Part shown: piece after piece, positions 62,016-64,000 of the stretch | How positions within the stretch are numbered: the stretch's first letter is position 1 | How the letters are laid out: the number at the start of each line of letters is the position of its first letter | Assembly: GCF_001625215.2 (NCBI RefSeq) | Contig: NC_030385.2 | Location: 34,807,598-34,871,597, forward strand | DNA: 64,000 bases | Direction of reading: 5' to 3' | Source of the DNA: Daucus carota subsp. sativus | Lineage: Eukaryota; Streptophyta; Magnoliopsida; Apiales; Apiaceae | Made by a program: the position numbers and the translations under genes | The notes under the pieces: generated by a model | What the model saw: only the letters and a program-made list of their open reading frames with translations | Told to the model about the DNA's origin: nothing | The model's database searches: none

Positions 62016-62130
62016 GACTTATTAATCAAAAAATCCAATGAACTTATCATTTTTTTGCCAAAAAACCTATAAACTTCTGTTTTCATTAACAACCCCAATG
62101 AACTTTATTAAAACTATATTAAATAAATAC

Positions 62131-62358
62131 CCGCAAGGATTGGTTCAGCTGGTTAAAACAGGGGACTTGTATCATCTTGGTCGCAGGCTATTATTTGAGC
62201 TCGTGGGTTTACCTAGTGCGCACCCGAAGGGTAGCGGCTGTGGGTTCCTACGAAAATAAATAAATACAAAATAGCTATTACGTGAGCTGGTGGGTTTACC
62301 CAGTGCGCACCCGAAAGGTAGCAGCTGCGGGTTCCTACGTAAAAATAAATAAATAATA
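62131..62358 (+). mobile_element. SINE-like sequence with duplicated 3' part
   Basis: GGATTGGTTCAGCTGGTTAA resembles a tRNA A-box region, and GGTCGCAGGCTATT may be a worn B box. The 3' body, GTGGGTTTACCTAGTGCGCA followed by CCCGAAGGGTAGC and GGGTTCCTACG, ends in an (AAAT)n tail. The 3' body recurs at 62281-62358 with its own tail. No confident target duplication. Confidence 0.5.
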
Positions 62359-62661
62359 AATCATGGTTTGTCAAGTATATTTCCCTGATTTGTATCTTTT
62401 TATACACGTGTGTGCCACATAGTGCCTATATTAATAGTAATAATTTATCCTATAATAATTTATAATTTAGGGAGTGTTAATTTATTTGGAGTTGCTCGGG
62501 ATTGTTGGTTGGAGTATCTGGTTGAGTAATTGTATTTGGTGAATTGTTTGTGCTAAGTGGTTAAATTTTATCTTACTCAGTTCAGAGTTTCCATTCTGCT
62601 GCTTGATGTGCTGCACGGCTGCACATGGAGCTTGGTTTATTGTTTATACTCGAGTAACTAA

Positions 62662-62871
62662 TTAAGTAAGGATTTCACACATTAATATACACCATATATA
62701 AGATATATTTTTCCTAAATAGAAAATCAACCACGTAGAAACAAGGTGGATGAAATGCCTGGCCCGAGCCTTCAGTCGGAAGAACTATGGCGGCAGAGCAA
62801 TTCGCAGCTTGTTCAACTGTTGGGATGAGAGATTGATAATTCCCTGTCTTAATGAGCTGTAGATCAACCAT
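62662..62871 (-). other. Small ORF inside the Mutator-like element, possible captured fragment
   Basis: 69 codons, MVDLQLIKTGNYQSLIPTVE at the start, with a middle segment NCSAAIVLPTEGSG. No family is recognised. It sits between the TIRs, as captured host sequence does in Pack-MULEs, but chance is a fair alternative at this length. Confidence 0.2.
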
Positions 62872-63403
62872 CTTACAGTCGATTTTAGTGGTGATATATT
62901 TTTTAGTTATTTTTTATTTTTGGATAAATTGTAATCAATTTGTCACATAACATATGTGATGATCATGATTAGTCCACGTCAGCTATAAGTAACTCTAATT
63001 AATTTTTTTCAAAGATTTAGTAAAGTTTAATGGGGTTCTTAGTGAAAAAAGGTTTAAGAGTTTTTTGGCAAAAAACTAACAAGTTGGTTGGGTTTTTTGG
63101 TTAATAGCTCAAACAGTTGTAGAGATTTCTCAATGTCATGAGCATCTGATTAATAACGCGCCATTCACTTTCAATATTCATTTTAGATACGGGTCATGGA
63201 GCCAGACTTACTTACGTGGTAAAATACTATAATGATCTTATAACTATGAATCAATTTTTTTCAAATTTTAATTTTTATGAATTGACATATAAATTTAATA
63301 ACCTGAATTCAGTACAAAAAATCACGTGTCGAGTAGTGGAAAGAATCATCGTATAAAATTAAATGAAACGGGTATTGAAGTTTGTGAATGGTTTAGTTGA
63401 GCT

Positions 63404-63915
63404 TGTAAGAAATATTTATATTATTGTAAGGAATTTACATATATTCCTATAAATATTCCTTCTCATAAAATGGTCTATAGGAAACTCAAGAGTTGGATAA
63501 CTTACCCGATTAATTCTGATGGACAATTAATCAATGGGTAAATAAATGAGGTGAGATGGATGGTCCTCTCTCTGTCTATATATATATCCACCTTTTCCAT
63601 CAAAAGTGTTGGACTTAAGAATAGTGTAAGGGTAACACATAATAGATGTATATAGAAAAGAGAGAGATACTCATGCATCTCCATTGAAGCCATTGAAGCA
63701 CTTACATACAAGACCTTGTTGCATTCAAACAATCATCACCATGTCGTCGGGTATGTATTCTACTTATCTGTGATGATCATACAGTTCAAGATCTGTGGAT
63801 TCCTGTTACTGTTCCTGTTAGCGTTCTTTTACACTGTTCCTGATTATAACATATAGTGTCATTAAGACGTGGTTCTTTTATTGATTCTTACATGATTCCT
63901 TTTAATTATCTTACA
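63404..63915 (+). mobile_element. 5' LTR of an LTR retrotransposon (element continues past the window)
   Basis: 512 bp starting TGTAAGA and ending TCTTACA (terminal inverted repeat, TG...CA). Two bases later is TGGTATCAGAGCC (63918-63930), the primer binding site complementary to the 3' end of initiator tRNA-Met, which fixes the orientation as +. TATA-like sequences occur at 63449-63455 (TATAAAT) and about 63576-63588. The gag-pol region is outside the window, so Copia versus Gypsy cannot be decided. Confidence 0.88.
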
Positions 63916-63917
63916 TG

Positions 63918-63930
63918 TGGTATCAGAGCC
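63918..63930 (+). other. Retrotransposon primer binding site (tRNA-iMet type)
   Basis: TGGTATCAGAGCC follows the LTR end with a 2-bp gap (TG). The perfect 13-base match to the usual plant element PBS is strong evidence for a real internal region downstream. Confidence 0.92.
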
Positions 63931-64000
63931 AACGGTTATAGAACGTATGATTGTTCCATCAATATAAGTAGCATCCATACATGAATATTATGATATCTGG

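Larger units (their letters stand above)
62016..63110. mobile_element. Mutator-like element, about 85-bp TIRs, with internal cargo
   Basis: The left end, GACTTATTAATCAAAAAATC, and the inverse of the right end, GAGCTATTAACCAAAAAACC, are matching TIRs that continue through TTTTTTGCCAAAAAAC and an AACCCCA(A)T motif. Perfect 9-bp target duplications AAACAGTTG lie at 62007-62015 and 63111-63119. The interior holds a SINE-like sequence (62131-62272) and a 69-codon minus-strand ORF (62662-62871). No transposase. Confidence 0.75.

Noticed and set aside
1..64000. Operon-like or biosynthetic gene cluster linking the genes
   Set aside because: The gene products belong to unrelated processes, lie on both strands, and are separated by transposon-rich DNA. 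Only the P450 pair is related by descent.

Overview
The window is nuclear DNA from a flowering plant, probably a eudicot. Genes have many small introns in AT-rich sequence. The recognisable proteins are plant families (HUA2-like PWWP/CID protein, plant-type Cys glutathione peroxidase, CYP96A-like P450), and the space between genes is filled with Helitrons, Mutator-like elements, MITEs, SINEs and LTR elements. Base composition and element types do not fix the family; an asterid is a guess. All exon structures were read by eye from splice signals, reading phase and protein-family continuity, without transcripts.

Layout: 1-4398 is a head-to-tail run of Helitron-like elements, followed by a foldback Mutator-like element (4461-5635). 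A CUE-domain coiled-coil protein gene lies on + (6226-9800). After 3.5 kb without a recognisable gene comes a six-exon glutathione peroxidase on - (13272-15360). From 34172 down to 17918 on - lies a complete 11-exon HUA2-like gene (about 1478 aa), whose two large introns (about 6.3 and 4 kb) are filled with duplications, MITEs and a SINE. From 34.2 to 42.8 kb there is repeat-rich DNA and then an F-box protein gene on + (CDS 41643-42758), with predicted 5' leader exons and a Mutator-like element in the leader intron. A seven-exon p31comet (MAD2L1-binding protein) gene lies on - (44036-46466).

The right third is a segmental tandem duplication (about 47.44-51.21 kb and 52.78-57.92 kb). Each copy carries one CYP96A-like P450 on +. 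The first is intact (48656-50188). The second (55295-56818) is full length apart from one in-frame TGA. Broken pieces of p31comet exon 1 lie upstream of both P450 copies, so the ancestral duplication also involved the neighbouring p31comet 5' end. Later insertions (a complete TRIM retroelement and a Tourist-like MITE) occur in one copy only, and the other copy shows the uninserted arrangement. From 57.9 kb to the end no intact gene is seen: there is a Helitron, a Mutator-like element with a nested SINE-like sequence, and the 5' LTR plus primer binding site of an LTR retrotransposon that runs off the right edge.

The genes look like independent housekeeping or developmental loci: ubiquitin binding, peroxide detoxification, nuclear RNA/flowering regulation, SCF-type ubiquitination, HORMA-protein remodelling and lipid/wax oxidation. 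They do not form a pathway cluster. I did not find a new biological system. The most informative material is the structural history of the P450/p31comet duplication and the transposon architecture.
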